Below, piece by piece: positions 37,939 to 53,945 of a stretch of 64,000 bases of DNA. Source of the DNA: Echiichthys vipera (Eukaryota; Chordata; Actinopteri; Perciformes; Trachinidae); the NCBI GenBank assembly GCA_963691815.1, contig OY829646.1, positions 21,891,694 through 21,955,693 on the forward strand. Reading direction: 5' to 3'. Numbering within the stretch: the first letter of the stretch is position 1; each line of letters starts with the position of its first letter. The position numbers and the translations under genes are program-made. The notes under the pieces were generated by a model. It made no database searches, was not told the origin of the DNA, and saw nothing but the letters and a program-made list of their open reading frames with translations.

Positions 37939-40348
37939 ATGGCTAGACTGAGTAAGTATGTTTTTCATACACACTATAATTTGAATACTGTGATTAATCA
38001 GATAAAGGAAACAGTTTGCAGTAACTCCTGTGCCTCATTTTATTGCATTTTACATTCATCATGTTTTTTCCCCACTATGTATTTTTTTATTTTAATCATG
38101 ATTAAATTTGTTTTATCTGTTTGAAATTCTTCTTATTTGCCCTTATTTTTGTACAACACAAGAGCTGAATTTTGGTATTAAACAAGATCCATAATTATAA
38201 AGACAACAATACCCATCACTAATTATTATAATAATATCATATATAAGTCTAATTTTATTTCATTCTTTACTTCATGATGTGCACGTCTTTTCTTTTACCA
38301 TTGCCATGTGGCTGTATACAGTATTTATAAATATGCCTTGAAACACTTCTCTGGCACAAGTGAAGAATCAAAAGAAAATACATCAAAATCAAATTGTGGT
38401 GGATGGATGCCACACTGCTTTGCTAATTGGGTTACATATTTCAAGTTTAATTCTACCAAGATAAGGTGCTAACATGACTGTCACAATATTTGAAGTGTTG
38501 CTTAATCGGGTGCTAGTAAAAAATATTAAAGTGCCTGTAAAGACGCCGATTCAATAAATGAGAGAGCAAGATGACAACGTTGAAGTGGCTTGGCGCAGAT
38601 GTTGACATTGAGGTTGCATTAAGTAGTAGCTGTGTGACAGTTGTGTTTTCCTGCCTGGCTGCCTGGTGGCTGCTTCACTTCTTCCTTAGTGCTGGATCTG
38701 CAGTCTTACTATCCAGCCAAGTTCATCTGAATCAAGTTAAATCTACTTTTAACGACTACAACTACTGACCCTGACTTTCCCTGGGTTAGACTGAGAGTTT
38801 GTAAACAAGGTCCGGCTGAATATCCTGCTCACTCTCTTAAGGCTGCTTTGCATGACAGTGTAAACTAAATGAATATTTGTAATTCTATAATAGCAAAAAA
38901 TTTAACTTGGCTCCAAGGTCTTTGGTCTGCGATGAATTGTATTTTCCATGTCATGTACATGAGAAAATAAATTATTGTAACTAAATGCCATGATTACAAG
39001 TAAACATCTACTGTGTGGGCATGTGCGTGTGTGCATGCAGTTAGTCAGAGCACGGAAAAACCTCAGGGGCTGAGACTGAGGCCAGTTAGCGCTGCTGAGT
39101 GGTTGGAGATACAGAACAAATGAGCAATTAGGGAGATCTTCTGTACTTCTCTTTTGTCCTGGGAGGCTGATTAGATTGGCTGTGACGTGCTAACAGGCAG
39201 AGGGGTTTCAGAAAACCTTCTCATCTCTCGTCCTCTGTCCCGTCGTTTCTCCGTAATCGAGTTGCCAAAACTTGTGGCTAAAAATGGTGGCAAACAAAAT
39301 GTAAACAAAATGTATCATATGAAGATAGAATAAATGTTGATGTTTTAAGACAGGCATGTGTGTGGATGAAGACAACTGGAATTCAAAAACCTGTTGACAT
39401 GAAAGCAAAGGATAATATTATTACTGTGCAATCACACTGCAATGTTTTTATGAACAGAATCAGTCAAGTTTCTTTTGAAGATTGTTTTTATTGACATACT
39501 GGACATAGTATTTTGCAATAAAAAATAAATAATTGTAAATATAGTAATTGTGCATTCATACATTATTTTTCAAATGCCAATGGTGGACAGCCATGGGTCA
39601 TGAAAAATCTGTAGCCCTTTAGCAGCCGATTCTTTAATTAGTTCCTCCTCTCTTAGAAAAAAAAATGTGCACCAGTGAAATCAGCTTCTGCAGCATTTAT
39701 TGAGCTGGACTGACAACCTGCAGAATCTCCCACAGCACAGGATTGGCTGTTGCTGAGAGGCAGCATGGGTTGCATATGTATTCTGCAGACACTGGTGTTC
39801 ATTGAAACAGCACTGACTGAGCCAAAATGACATCACAAAGGGTCAGTAGTCCGATCGTGTGACATTTCAGTCAGTGTCCAATTAGGGCCGCCAGCACTTC
39901 TACTCACCCATCCGACCCTATCACACTCAGATATGGAAGCCAGGCCAAACACAACATCTCTTTGTTTCCACTGGCACTGGCCACTCAACAGAGCTTGCCT
40001 CTCATCAGCTTTGATCTGTAACACAGGCCTTTCTGCAAAACTAATCTAAGTCCATGTTTCTGGGTGTGTGTTAGGAGCAGCATTCAAGTGTTTGTATTTA
40101 AAGACTGGTGAGCCCCATGAGGTACACACTATTTCCTATACTAAGAGTGGCAGGTTTTTTGTGAAAAAGATAAAAGGAAACTGTGAGCATTTGAACCAAT
40201 CCCTGAAAAACCGCTACACACTTTGTAACTTTCTCAGTAAAAGCAGATATCTTCCAATCCTTTCACATGCCATGCACTCAAAAGCAAAGAAACATTCCTT
40301 GGAAAACAAAAAGTATTTCCCCACAGTCAAATGATGAGTTATTCTTGT
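37939..40348. other. Intergenic, no gene seen
   Basis: AT-rich to about 38500, then mixed composition. The frame at 38571-38768 is short and without domain content. Confidence 0.4.
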
Positions 40349-40568
40349 GGGGCAGCTGTGGCTCAGAAATAGAGCGGGTTGTCATCTATTTGGAAGATCG
40401 GAAGTTCAATCCCTGGCTCCGTATGTCAAAGTGTCCTTGAGCCTGACACTAAATCCCAAATTGCTCCCGGTGCTGTGCATGAATGTGGCTTGAATGATTT
40501 GATCACATGATGGGTAGGTAGCCTCTGCCATCAGTGTACGAATGTTTGTGATTCTGATTCTGATTCTG
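40349..40568 (+). mobile_element. tRNA-derived SINE
   Basis: The element opens with GGGGCAGCTGTGGCTCAG. It has an A-box-like TGGCTCAGAAATAGAG (from 40358) and a B-box-like AGTTCAATCCC (40403-40413), spaced as in a tRNA-type pol III promoter, then a non-tRNA body and a 3' tail of ATTCTG repeats (40551-40568). About 220 bp. The 5' head is the form common in fish SINEs. No target duplication could be confirmed. Confidence 0.75.
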
Positions 40569-40599
40569 AAGTAGTGTAAAAGTATGGTGGCCTTGAAGT

Positions 40600-40692
40600 G
40601 CAAATCACAACAGCAAATCATAAAACACCATGGCAAATAGTAAAACACGACAACAAATATAAAAACACTTCAACAAATCATAACACACAATG
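40600..40692. repeat. 20-bp minisatellite, four full units
   Basis: Diverged units at 40613-40632, 40633-40652, 40653-40672 and 40673-40692, each of the form (G/A)CAAAT..TAAAACAC..., plus a partial unit before them. It begins just after the SINE tail. Confidence 0.8.
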
Positions 40693-41715
40693 ACATTAAC
40701 TTCTACTGGAAAAGTAGGCCTACTGTATCTAGCTAAAGATGGACCCTCCTGATTGGACATTTAATGTGGCAGTGCAGAGGCAGGCTATTATGGTCCATCC
40801 CCAGGGAAGAGAACACGACAGAGAGATATGAGTGGTATCTGCAGCTTCAGAGTCCATGACCCCAGTGTGTAAACAGTAGGCGTGTGTGTTGTGTCAAGAC
40901 AGGAGAGGACAGTACAAACTTATTATTAGGCTCTAAAACACCCTGAATTGGGTGAATAGCATTTTATCAACGCGGTCACTATAGTTGACAAAAATCAAGC
41001 ATGACGATGTACAGACTTGCAACAAAGACAAAACCTGTCTAGCATGAGAAGACTGGCTGTGTTTGACTGTAGAGCTTCACTTCCTCTCTGAAAGCACCAA
41101 TTATGTCAAATTAAGAGAACAATTCTTACAAAAAGCCAGTATCATATGTCCAGAAGCCCCCTAAAAATAATGTGAGAGATCTCTTGGCTTCAAAATATAC
41201 AAAAAACCTGTTTAACCGTCCTTTTGTTGAACTGTTTTTTTTTGTGTATGTTATCTCTAAAGGATTGTATTGTGTATTTGTCTCCTCATGATACTTTTTG
41301 ACTAATTGTGACTACTTTTTGTTCTTGTAAAAAAAAGTCAGTAATACGTAAGTTATCCTTGGAAATAATGTAGAGTTAACATTTATGCCAAGAAAGCTTA
41401 TTCGATTTTAAGGAGGCTGATGCCACTTCACCATTCCAGCAATGAGAGATACAGAAAAACAGGGAATTGGAGAGACAAATACTGAGAAACAGAGAAAGCA
41501 ATGGAAAGAGAGAGAGAGAGACCAGTACCTCTCCACCGTTCTCGTGGGTGGTCCCGGTTAGGAGGAGTATAGAGGACAGGCAAACAGGCAGATGTAAACT
41601 GTAAACCAGCTTTATTCTACAACGGGGTGAAATGCCGCTTGCACTCGCTGCAGAAACAATATACAGTAAGTCTACTACACTGATATTTAAGGAAAGACAC
41701 AGTGGTGATGATCAT
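40693..41715. other. Intergenic, no gene seen
   Basis: Non-coding DNA with a short GA run (41507-41521). Confidence 0.4.
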
Positions 41716-42704
41716 CAATTCAATTCAATTCAATTTTATTTATAGTGCCAAATAACAAAAGTTATCTCAGGACACTTTACAGAGTAGGTAAAGACCAAAC
41801 TCTATGACTTATTTATGATTTACATAGACCCAACAATTCCCCCATAGAGTACGGTGGCAACGAAAACCTTCCCTTTAACAAGCAGGAACGTCCTACAGAC
41901 CCACCTCTGTGGAGGACCGACATCTGTCTTGACCGGTTGGGGAGGAAGAAAAGGAGAAAAGACAGACAGATGGACAGAGAGAGACAAGGACAGACACACT
42001 TCCAGAGATGCAGGACGGTAACTATAATAATATCTACAGTAATGTGAATATGACTTACATGTTATGGCAGTTAATATAGTGGAATAGTAGAAACAAGCAC
42101 AGCTAAGGTGGCAAACATGATCAGTGATGAGTAGTGGCAACAGCAGCTACGATACAGCGAGACATTGTGTTTTTATGGCTACAAATTTTATGATTTATAA
42201 GACTAATGACAGTATATGTGACTAATAGATATAGTAGTAGCAGGAAGCATCATACAAGACCACGGCAGCAGGTACCACCACTATCAGCAGAGACCTGCGA
42301 GAGGACAAAGCACAAACAGCTCCGGGGAAGAAGCTGAATCAGTAACATGCATTGATGAGACATGAATGATACAAACAGAGAGGAGAGAAGCTCAGAGTAT
42401 CAGGAAAAGTATCATCCCCGGCAAACTAGGCCTATAGCAGCATCATTAAGCAGAACAAAATCATTTTAAAAATAACAACATTGCTAAGGGCTCGTAAGCC
42501 CTAGCTGTAAGCTTTATCAAAAAGGAAAGATTTAAGTTTACTCTTAAATAGGGGGACAGTGTCTGCCTCCCGAATAACACTTGAGAGTTGGTTCCACAGG
42601 AGAGGAGCTTGGTAGCTGAAGGCTCTGCCTCCCATTCTACTTTTGGAGACTCTAGGAACGACAAGTAGCCCTGCATTGTCAGAGCGCAGCGTTCTAGTCG
42701 GGTA
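41716..42704 (-). mobile_element. 5'-truncated L2-like LINE
   Basis: On the minus strand this runs from the end of a reverse-transcriptase ORF through a long 3' UTR to a tail of CAATT repeats (AATTG on the element strand) at 41716-41734, followed by 'ttttatttatagtgcca'. This tail and UTR are those of the very common L2-type LINE of fish. The 5' part is missing, which is usual for LINE insertions. The exact family is not certain. Confidence 0.7.
42501..42704 (-). pseudogene. C-terminal fragment of LINE reverse transcriptase ORF
   Basis: Reads RTLRSDNAGLLVVPRVSKSR, then GGRAFSYQAPLLWN and FKSKLKSFLFDKAYS to a stop at 42501-42503. Rx(A/G)FSxxAPxLWNxL followed by FKxxLKxxLF is the typical end of L2/Rex-type LINE polyproteins. 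Only about 68 codons remain, without the polymerase core. Confidence 0.7.
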
Positions 42705-45096
<2,392 letters not shown>

Positions 45097-45159
<63 letters not shown>

Positions 45160-45236
45160 CGCACACACGCACACACACACACACGCACACACGCACACAC
45201 GCACACACACACACACACACACACGCACACAAATAT
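45097..45236. repeat. (CA)n with periodic CG variants
   Basis: Pure CA to about 45151, then repeated CG(CA)n variants of about 8-bp spacing (acacacgc), a higher-order pattern. Confidence 0.95.
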
Positions 45237-45293
45237 ACTCAAGAGGAAGTGAATAGTACCAAAGGGACAGAAACAGTCACAATGGGAGTGCCA

Positions 45294-45437
<144 letters not shown>

Positions 45438-45539
45438 AGTGTTTAGAGTAGCAGCATGGTTAAGTGAACCACAGCCATATACACTGCAGCATTCTTCAGG
45501 ATATCTGCTGCTTCAATCCAATATGTCTCTCAGTTCTAT

Positions 45540-46396
<857 letters not shown>

Positions 46397-46467
<71 letters not shown>

Positions 46468-46472
46468 CTTAC

Positions 46473-46549
<77 letters not shown>
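46397..46549. repeat. Compound (CT)n then (CA)n tract
   Basis: CT-rich to about 46464, short spacer, then CA 46472-46549. Confidence 0.97.
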
Positions 46550-46551
<2 letters not shown>

Positions 46552-47331
46552 GACACACTCATATATGAACATGGCTTTATTTATGTTTTTGTGAAAGGTA
46601 AGAAGTGTTTGCAGCAGAGTGCAAGTAAACCTGCATGTGTGCAACTGTGTGAAAGTGTGTGTATGTGTGTGTGTGTGTGTGTGTGTGTTTCCAGTGAAGC
46701 CTGGAGCTGGTTTGGATTAGCTCTGTGTCTTGTTCAATCTGACAACAGTGACGTGTGCCCCGGTGGCCAGTGTGAGTATGTGTATATATGCGTGTGTGTA
46801 TTTGCGCATTTGCGTGCATGCGCGTGTGCATGAACTTGTGTTTGTGTGTGTACCAGTCGCATCACCGCTGGCTGGGAATGCAGAGAATGCTTCTGGCTCC
46901 TGACCCCACCTCTTGTCCTGCTTGGCCAGCCCACTCCAGAGGGACATTGATGGGGAGTGATGGGGGTGCTTGTAGGGGATGGGGGTAGTGACAGTTCAGT
47001 AACACTCACCAGAGCCCGTCGTCCTATGTCGCAGAGTGGCATCGCCCACCCTCAGTGCCAGAAGGAAGAGTTTATTTTTTTAGCTCCTGCTCTCCCGAGC
47101 GCTGGCTACAGAAGACCACCGAGCGCGGGGTCTCTCTTTCCCTCTGCCCTAAGCCCAGCCGGAAAGAGATTTATTGAGGAGGGGGGAATGAAAGAAAAAA
47201 ATGCTTGTGACCTCCACTTAACTAGAAGTAAACACACGGCTGTGGTAGTTTAATCAAAAGTGCACGCTCTTCTCTCACTGTCAGAACAGCGGAGTTATGG
47301 GAGTGCAGTACACAGGTTGTACTGTTGGCTT
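46550..47331. other. Intergenic, no gene seen
   Basis: Short (TG)n at 46653-46688 and a GC-richer block (46860-47170). Several short overlapping frames without domains. Confidence 0.4.
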
Positions 47332-47715
47332 AAGGCCAAGTCAACATGTTCATAGGTATTTTTTGGATCTTTTGGAAAATTCCTTCCAGGGTTGTTGTGT
47401 AGACAGGAAAAAAAGAGTTTGGGCCTTATAATGTCAGTGTGCCAAAAATAGTGCTGGTTCTAACCTTGCTAACAGGACATTTTACATATGTTGAATATGG
47501 AAAATGTGACAGTTTACATAAAAATGCAAAGCTACTCTTCCACTGCACCATGCAGCCAGGTAGCCGTCCGGTAGTAACTTTTTTTCAGGTTCCTTTGGCC
47601 AACATGGATTTTTTTGAAAACAGTGCTTGTGTGGACAGGATTCTTTTTGAGAGCGAAGGAGGGAAAAACCCCATTTACAAAAATACCCATTATATGTATG
47701 TGTGGACTAGGCCTT
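47332..47715. mobile_element. MITE, TIR AAGGCC(A/T)AGTC(A/C)ACA
   Basis: The left terminus AAGGCCAAGTCAACA and the right terminus TGTGTGGACTAGGCCTT are near-perfect inverted repeats. 'gtgtggac' words recur inside, as in a frequent fish MITE whose ends read GTGTGGACAGGGCCTT. About 384 bp. The 118-residue open frame at 47439-47795 runs through it and past its end, so it is a by-product and not a gene. Confidence 0.65.
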
Positions 47716-50502
47716 GGAGCAATGGATGGGAATGTGTTGATATCAGAGCAGGAGCCTTAACGACATCCTCAAAATGTGAGGACTCTGAAATATAGAAAAG
47801 GAGAAAAATGCTGTACTTCTGAAATGATTTTATAGAGGACCAAATGTGACGATACAATCTGGTTTGAGTGGCTGAATCCTTTTTCCAAGATTGAATCAAA
47901 AGAAGAAAAGAAGAGAAATTAATTCACATTTTTATTTGCTCACTGATTACAGCTAGAACTCATCTTTCAGACCCAATCTTCCTGTGCGTCAATTAAAACA
48001 CACACCACTAATATGTCTGGCATTGTATTTATTTTACCAAAAGTCTTTTCCATTTGTTTGGCTTTTTCAGTCCACTGCTTTTAGATCTGCGGCTATACGT
48101 TTCTATAGACTTTCATGGTTATGATCAATATATTGAGCTAATGAACACACATTTATGCAGTTTAGTTTGCTCCTACAGACCTGTATAGCCTTACATATTA
48201 ATATAATAATAACAAGAATAAAGGTGGCATACATTTTGAAGCTAATTTTCCTGACAAGATATTATGGTGTTTCCTAATTTTTTATTCAATGCAGCTTATA
48301 AATGTAGAATGTAAAAACAAAGTCTTACCATTGATTTTTTTTTAGTATTAAAAGCTGAATATAAACCGTGTTATGTATTTATTAATAACACTTATCACTC
48401 ACATACAGTTTAATCATTTAGTTTCATGTTACAAATAAATGCAATTGGCAATTACCGAAAGAATTAAAAAGATGTAACTAAAACGTGAATAATTACAGAG
48501 AGCTGTTTGATTTCCCAGTAAAATGTCTAAAACACAGGTGCATGGTTATGCTGATACAGTGCAGGAGTGAGGCATCAGTGTTAAATGTCAGCAATTACAC
48601 CAATGTTCTTACGGTAGCACTGCCAACAGTTACACAATGTTTTTTACATATCTGTGAAAAAGACATTTTTTTTGCCATCGGGACTATACTGCCAACTCCT
48701 GTATTTCACTCAAAAACTGATCCCTATCCCAACCCCCATATCTCCATAACACTACAATAACTATCTTTCTCATCCTCACCTTTCTGCTGTATTCTACGCT
48801 GGCCTACCGCTGACCTCCTCCTGTCTCCCTGTTTCCTTTCACTGCCTGACATTTTCTTGCTTATGAATTCCCTCAATATAGCGTGTAATGTGGACACACA
48901 GAGAGGTGTCCTGTGCATCTGAAATCCACACTGACCATTTTACTGAACATTCTGTGGATACACACAGCTCTCTACACGACCAGCACTAAATAAACAGGCT
49001 CCTGCTCCTCCGAGGAGCTGGTGAAGGCAGATCCAGCCTTCCGACCAGCTCCCCTCACAGGGCAGTGGCTGTGTGCGGCCTGAGCCTGGCCTTCCTGTCT
49101 AGACCAGTGGAGATGGGGTTAATGAAATGCTCAACGCTGTCTGAAAGTTGTCTGAACATTGGCTGCGGCATCCATCTTCAACTCAGTCCCTCAGGAGCAT
49201 AAACCCTCATTTCTTATGTCCACCCCAACAGTACCCCTCCCTGCGCTCCATATTACCATCCACTGCCTTCCTCCTTCTCCTCCATCCTCTCCTGCTAACT
49301 CTACATTCACTGTCACTATGGAATTCTTCCTCCGCCCCATCCACGTCTCCGTTCCTCTCACGCATGCGCTCTGTCTTTTCATGGAGAAGAACCGTTTATG
49401 AGACAGTACTAGAATAAATGGTGGTCAGCAGTTCAGCATGTTGGCTTGTCCAGCTCTGTAAATATGGATGACTGAACCCAGCCAGAGGGAAAATGTGTGA
49501 GTGTCTAACACAGCGACTGGACGCCTCGGCCAACAAGAGCACCTGGATGGTGTTAATCACAGCTTAACATAAACACCGCTTCGAAACGGCTGCACACACA
49601 TATCCAAGTACACGTGCACTCAAACTGTCTCCTTTATGTGTGGGGACACGTACATGTTAGCAGAGCGCCACACAGACACTTGCTGATGTAATACACATTG
49701 CTCCCACGCAAAAGCATCTATTATTGCATTTTACCTTAAGAGAGCCAAGAACGAATGCAAGATAGCACATTCCACTGGCCTGACATTTATAGAGGCCTTT
49801 TCATTACCTCTTTATTTTTCAGTTTGACTTTGCCTTCAGGTTAATTTCTGTGACAGTAAGATTTGATTTTGCCCTCAGCACTCACTAGTGACTGATGCAT
49901 CCTGCCACTTTGACATTGCCGGCTGGTGGAATTTATTTCAGAGGGGGGCTTTGTCGTAAATAAAGCAGACTTTCTCTCAGAAAAATATAACCTTTCCTGG
50001 CAAGAAACAGTGAGAGGATTGTGTGTGTGTTGTGTTTAATGTACACAACATAGTTCATATTATCCCTATTTGTTTCCTATCAATAACCTCAAAAAAAGAT
50101 AAAGTGGACTTTTAGATGTTTCCATATTTAATTTTGCTAATAAGTTTACTGAATTTTCAATGAGACATCTCCCCTTTTCATATATATATATAAAATTCAG
50201 AAAGGTGCTTTAGGTCATTTGCTCCAGTTTTTATCCAGGCTTGATCTGTTATTTTGATTTGTAAAAGGAGGAAATGAAGCAAGATAGTTCCTCAGCACCA
50301 GAACAGATAGTTAGCTTTGAAGTTTTTACAAACCTCTTGTGAAGCGGTCGATCGTATTCTTTTACTCTCTCACTGGTTGTCATGACAACTATAACATTGC
50401 GCTGATGTGGTCCAAGTTGCTTAACAAGTTTGTTAGTTTGAGAGATTTGACAGTGAAGAAAAACAGTCAGCTCCATGTTGTGGTCCCTCCCACTACAACT
50501 TT
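47716..50502. other. Intergenic, no gene seen
   Basis: AT-rich to 48500, then mixed. No exon, repeat or RNA gene supported. Confidence 0.4.
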
Positions 50503-50609
50503 CGTTTCATTTATCGGTCACACGTAGGCTGTCAATCACCAACTATCGTTTCATTTATCGGTCACACGTAGGCTGTCAATCACCATCACACGTAGGCTGT
50601 CAATCACCA
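50503..50609. repeat. Nested tandem duplication, 24-bp and 44-bp units
   Basis: The 24-bp word starting TCACACGTAGGCTGTC occurs exactly at 50518-50541, 50562-50585 and 50586-50609. The first two are inside a larger 44-bp direct repeat that also includes CGTTTCATTTATCGG. The copies look identical, so the duplication is recent. Confidence 0.9.
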
Positions 50610-51075
50610 TCAGAAACACAACAGGCGAGATTTCGGCAGAGATCAGGGGAGTGGTTTGGGGCAATAGAAATATCCCCCGTAATCTCTTCTGAGAGGCGGC
50701 TGCGCCTTAGTGCCCTCTATAGGCCAGCCGTCACTGCGCTCTGGCAACATTTTATGATGGCAGGGCCAGGCTGCCTTATACCTCGACTCAATTAGCCTAT
50801 GTTAAGCAAGTTTGACCGAGTGAATGGCACTTGGTCAATATTAAGAATATCATTTATTTTTGTGTGCTCTTGCAATAATGCACAAGAAGGTGTTTAGATA
50901 TATAGGATAATAGAAAACAAGGCAGGATTGAAGATTATCTTATTGCAAAATAGTTCCCTCCAGCAAGTTAGTAGTTTTTCTGGATGTTTCAAAATTCTGA
51001 TTGTATACAGCTCTTACTGTCATGGATTATTTACAATTATTTAAGTAAAATAGCACTCTCTCTCTCTCTCACTCA
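50610..51075. other. Intergenic, no gene seen
   Basis: Non-coding sequence following the tandem duplication. Confidence 0.4.
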
Positions 51076-51500
51076 CTCATCTTCAAGCGCTTATCCTGGG
51101 TCGGGTCGCGGGGGCAGCAGCTCTAGCAGGGGACCCCAAACTTCTCTTTCCCGGGCCACATTAACCAGCTCTGACTGGGGGATCCCGAGGCGTTCCCAGG
51201 CCAGCGTGGAGATATAATCTCTCCACCTAGTCCTGGGTCTTCCCTGAGGCCTACTTCCTCCCAGCTGGACGTGCCTGAAACACCTCCCTATGGAGGCGCC
51301 CAGGAGGCATCCTTACTAGATGCCTGAACCACCTCAACTGGCTCCTTTCAACGCTAAGGAGCAGCGGCTCTACTCCGAGTTCCTCACGGATGGCTGAACT
51401 TCTCACCCCATCTCTAAGGGAGACTCCAGCCACCCTCCTGAGAAAACCCCTTTCGGCCACTTGTACCCATGACCTCGTTCTTTTGGTCATGACACAGCTT
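51076..51500 (-). mobile_element. RTE/Rex3-like LINE, 3' fragment
   Basis: The plus-strand text 'gggtcgggtcgcgggggcag' through 'cctcgttcttttggtcatga' is the reverse complement of the 3' end of a very common fish LINE. The 3' terminus (left here) reads GGATAAGCGCTTGAAGATGA followed by GTGA repeats, close to the GATG-type tail of RTE-clade Rex3. The clade is from memory. Confidence 0.65.
51091..51490 (-). pseudogene. Frameshifted C-terminus of LINE reverse transcriptase
   Basis: On the minus strand one frame reads KRTRSWVQVAERGFLRRVAG to RLHREVFQARPAGRK and meets a stop near 51251. The family's continuing segment (RPRTRWRDYIS, LAWERLGIPQSEL) is then found in another frame down to a stop at 51091-51093. 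A small insertion near 51250 explains both the stop and the shift. The polymerase core is absent. Confidence 0.7.
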
Positions 51501-51855
51501 TCATGATTAAACATACATACATACATGGTCAGTACACACGCACAGACAAAAATGGGGACACATTTCACCACGGTATGCTCTTTTCATTTTCAAACTAATT
51601 TGTGCACTAAAGCCTTTTAAATTAGTCTTGTGGAACTTGGCTATCCCAGTATTTATCTCTCTAGTAGCTGGACAATAATTGATCATTCTCAGTGTCATAT
51701 AAGATCCAGTCCAGTGGTCCAGCATCTCTGCCCAGCCTGTGACTGTGTTTGTCGGGCAAACAGGAGTACACTGTTGGCCCAGGCGCTGAAAACGACCATG
51801 CTTTATTGCCCAGTGTCTGGGCTGAAATAAACACAGTTAGCATGCCACGAGATGG

Positions 51856-51916
<61 letters not shown>

Positions 51917-53504
51917 CATCAGTCAAAAGAGAAAGATGTATTATCTGTTTAAACTCCTTCATTGCAGACAGGCCACACAGCAGGCCTGCTGCCTTTTTCA
52001 TTTCAGCTTACGCAATCTGGCCTTCCTCTCATATCTGCAATACTTAAAGTTACAACTGAAAAGTTTTCTGTTTTAACTTATCATTATGAAGTGAATGTTG
52101 ATTACACAATGTAATGGCTATAGAAAAATGACACCACTAGATTGGTTCCCCATAAGCTTTGCTTTCACTGTCTGCCACTGGATACAAAATGACTGCTCGC
52201 TTTACGGCACAAAGCAAGAGGAAAGCCCTTGAGTTGTGTCTGTAACCTACTTATATAAAATAATAAAATAACAATAACATGGTGGTGTTGTAGTCTGAAA
52301 AAAAAAGCCAAACTATTTGGCTTCCACATTGTCAACTTCAGTACTTCTCAGCTATTTCCTTCTTACCTTTCACAATAAACTGCATCACTGCTTACCAGAG
52401 AGCATTTCACTTAGAGGCAACTCAACAAAACATCTTACAGAAGCTATCGTCAGGTAATGTTGGAAATGTGTACATGGCGGAAATGTGAAAACTCTTCGGT
52501 CACTCTGCAAAAGTAAAAGAGCCCTCTTTCTACTAAGCTAGACCAGTAACTAAAAAAACCTGCCTACTTATTAATAGTATCTGCTTTTACTCTGCCTTTA
52601 TCATACCAAGTGTTTCATTCTACCTTTATCGTAGCACTGAGATCTGGGTTTCTGGTTCAGGGATTCTTACAGTTGGGTCTTGCTTTGGACAGTAGACAGG
52701 CTGGTAACGGTACGGACATTGCTAATGATATGAACAAGTAACTGATCGATCCAGTGACTGGAGAGCCAGCCTGACTAGCTCGATCGACTTGTTTATATAA
52801 AAATCAAGAACAGAAAATATGTTATCATCGTCTGCGTTGTTCAGTTTGTTTGTAAACAAATGCAGTGTGTCCTGTGTTGTTGGTCACATTAGCTCTGAGG
52901 AAAACCGAAGCAGATCCTTATCTGGTTGACTTCACCACAGCCACACAAGCAATACCACTTGGGAATGCTATAGCGGGGTGGGAAACTATCTGTTGGCACT
53001 TTAACATTCTTTAATACCTCAACTTTAAATTTCCATTTCTATATCAAGTGCCCAAATTGTGGTAATGTACAAGTTTTATTGGTTTAGACAAATACAATTT
53101 TCAAGTTTAAATTTGCCAAAATGATAAATCCTAATAATTGTACAATCGGTCAGCTGTATTTCATGCATTCTGTTTTTGATGATATCCATACATTTAATTT
53201 AGTTTCATGAGGATCTAACAGCATTTTGGAACGGAAGACTTTTTTTTCCGTCAGTCCTGTTCCTGCCTGTCAAGTTGATTTGAACTGCTGTGCTGTATTT
53301 TTCCCATCAGACTTACCATATGACATTCTCTGAATTGTTTGTTTATCCTTCTGTGTAATAAGCCCACAATGTGGAAACCACAGTGTCCAAGCCTCAACCA
53401 CAACAGACCAGGTCTTGGTTTTCAGGACAAGGTCTGGTTTTACTGGGAAATGGACAGGATAATGGGGAGTGAAGTAAGACCTCATTTCAAGATATGTATT
53501 ACTG
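51501..53504. other. Intergenic with one (GT)n tract
   Basis: (GT)n at 51857-51914. Positions about 52850-53050 have phrases that may belong to another dispersed fish repeat, but I cannot support borders. No gene seen. Confidence 0.35.
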
Positions 53505-53945
53505 CAGTGGTGGAAGAACAATTTAGATAGTTGTAAAAGTAGCACCACAGTTTAAAAATACTCCATCACAAGTAGAAGTCAAGCATTCAAAGTAAAAGTA
53601 CAGATGTGTTATAATGAAAATATACTTAAAGTATTTTACACCAGTGTTTTATTATTACAGACCTAATAACATGTAAGCAACATTGTAATGTTGCAGCAGG
53701 TCCAGATGGAGTTAATTTGAACAATTTTCCATAATGTTGGATTGTTTAATCTAAAACACATATGCCATATTACCATACGTTATGTGATAATCATGTTTCG
53801 CACATAAAAAGTAACTGCTAACTATGGCTTTCTGACAAATATACAGCAGTATACAGCAGTATAAAATAGAAATACTTAAGTCAAGTACAAGCACCTAAGA
53901 ATAGTACTGTACCTGAGTGAATGTACTTAAGTACATTGCTCCTTT
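53505..53945. mobile_element. MITE, TIR CAGTGGTGGAA (copy B)
   Basis: Begins CAGTGGTGGAAGAACAATTT and carries the hallmark 'aaaatactccatcacaagta', 'acttaagtcaagtacaagc' and 'gaatgtacttaagtacatt' blocks of the widespread fish element whose ends read CAGTGGTGGAAGAAGTAC and TTCCACCACTG. The right terminus is decayed. No coding capacity. Confidence 0.75.

Noticed and set aside
47439..47795. 118-residue frame, possible secreted protein
   Set aside because: Lies largely inside a MITE with clear terminal inverted repeats.
50700..50725. Second CTCF-like motif
   Set aside because: Only about 12 of 14 positions fit, with two mismatches in the conserved TGG half.
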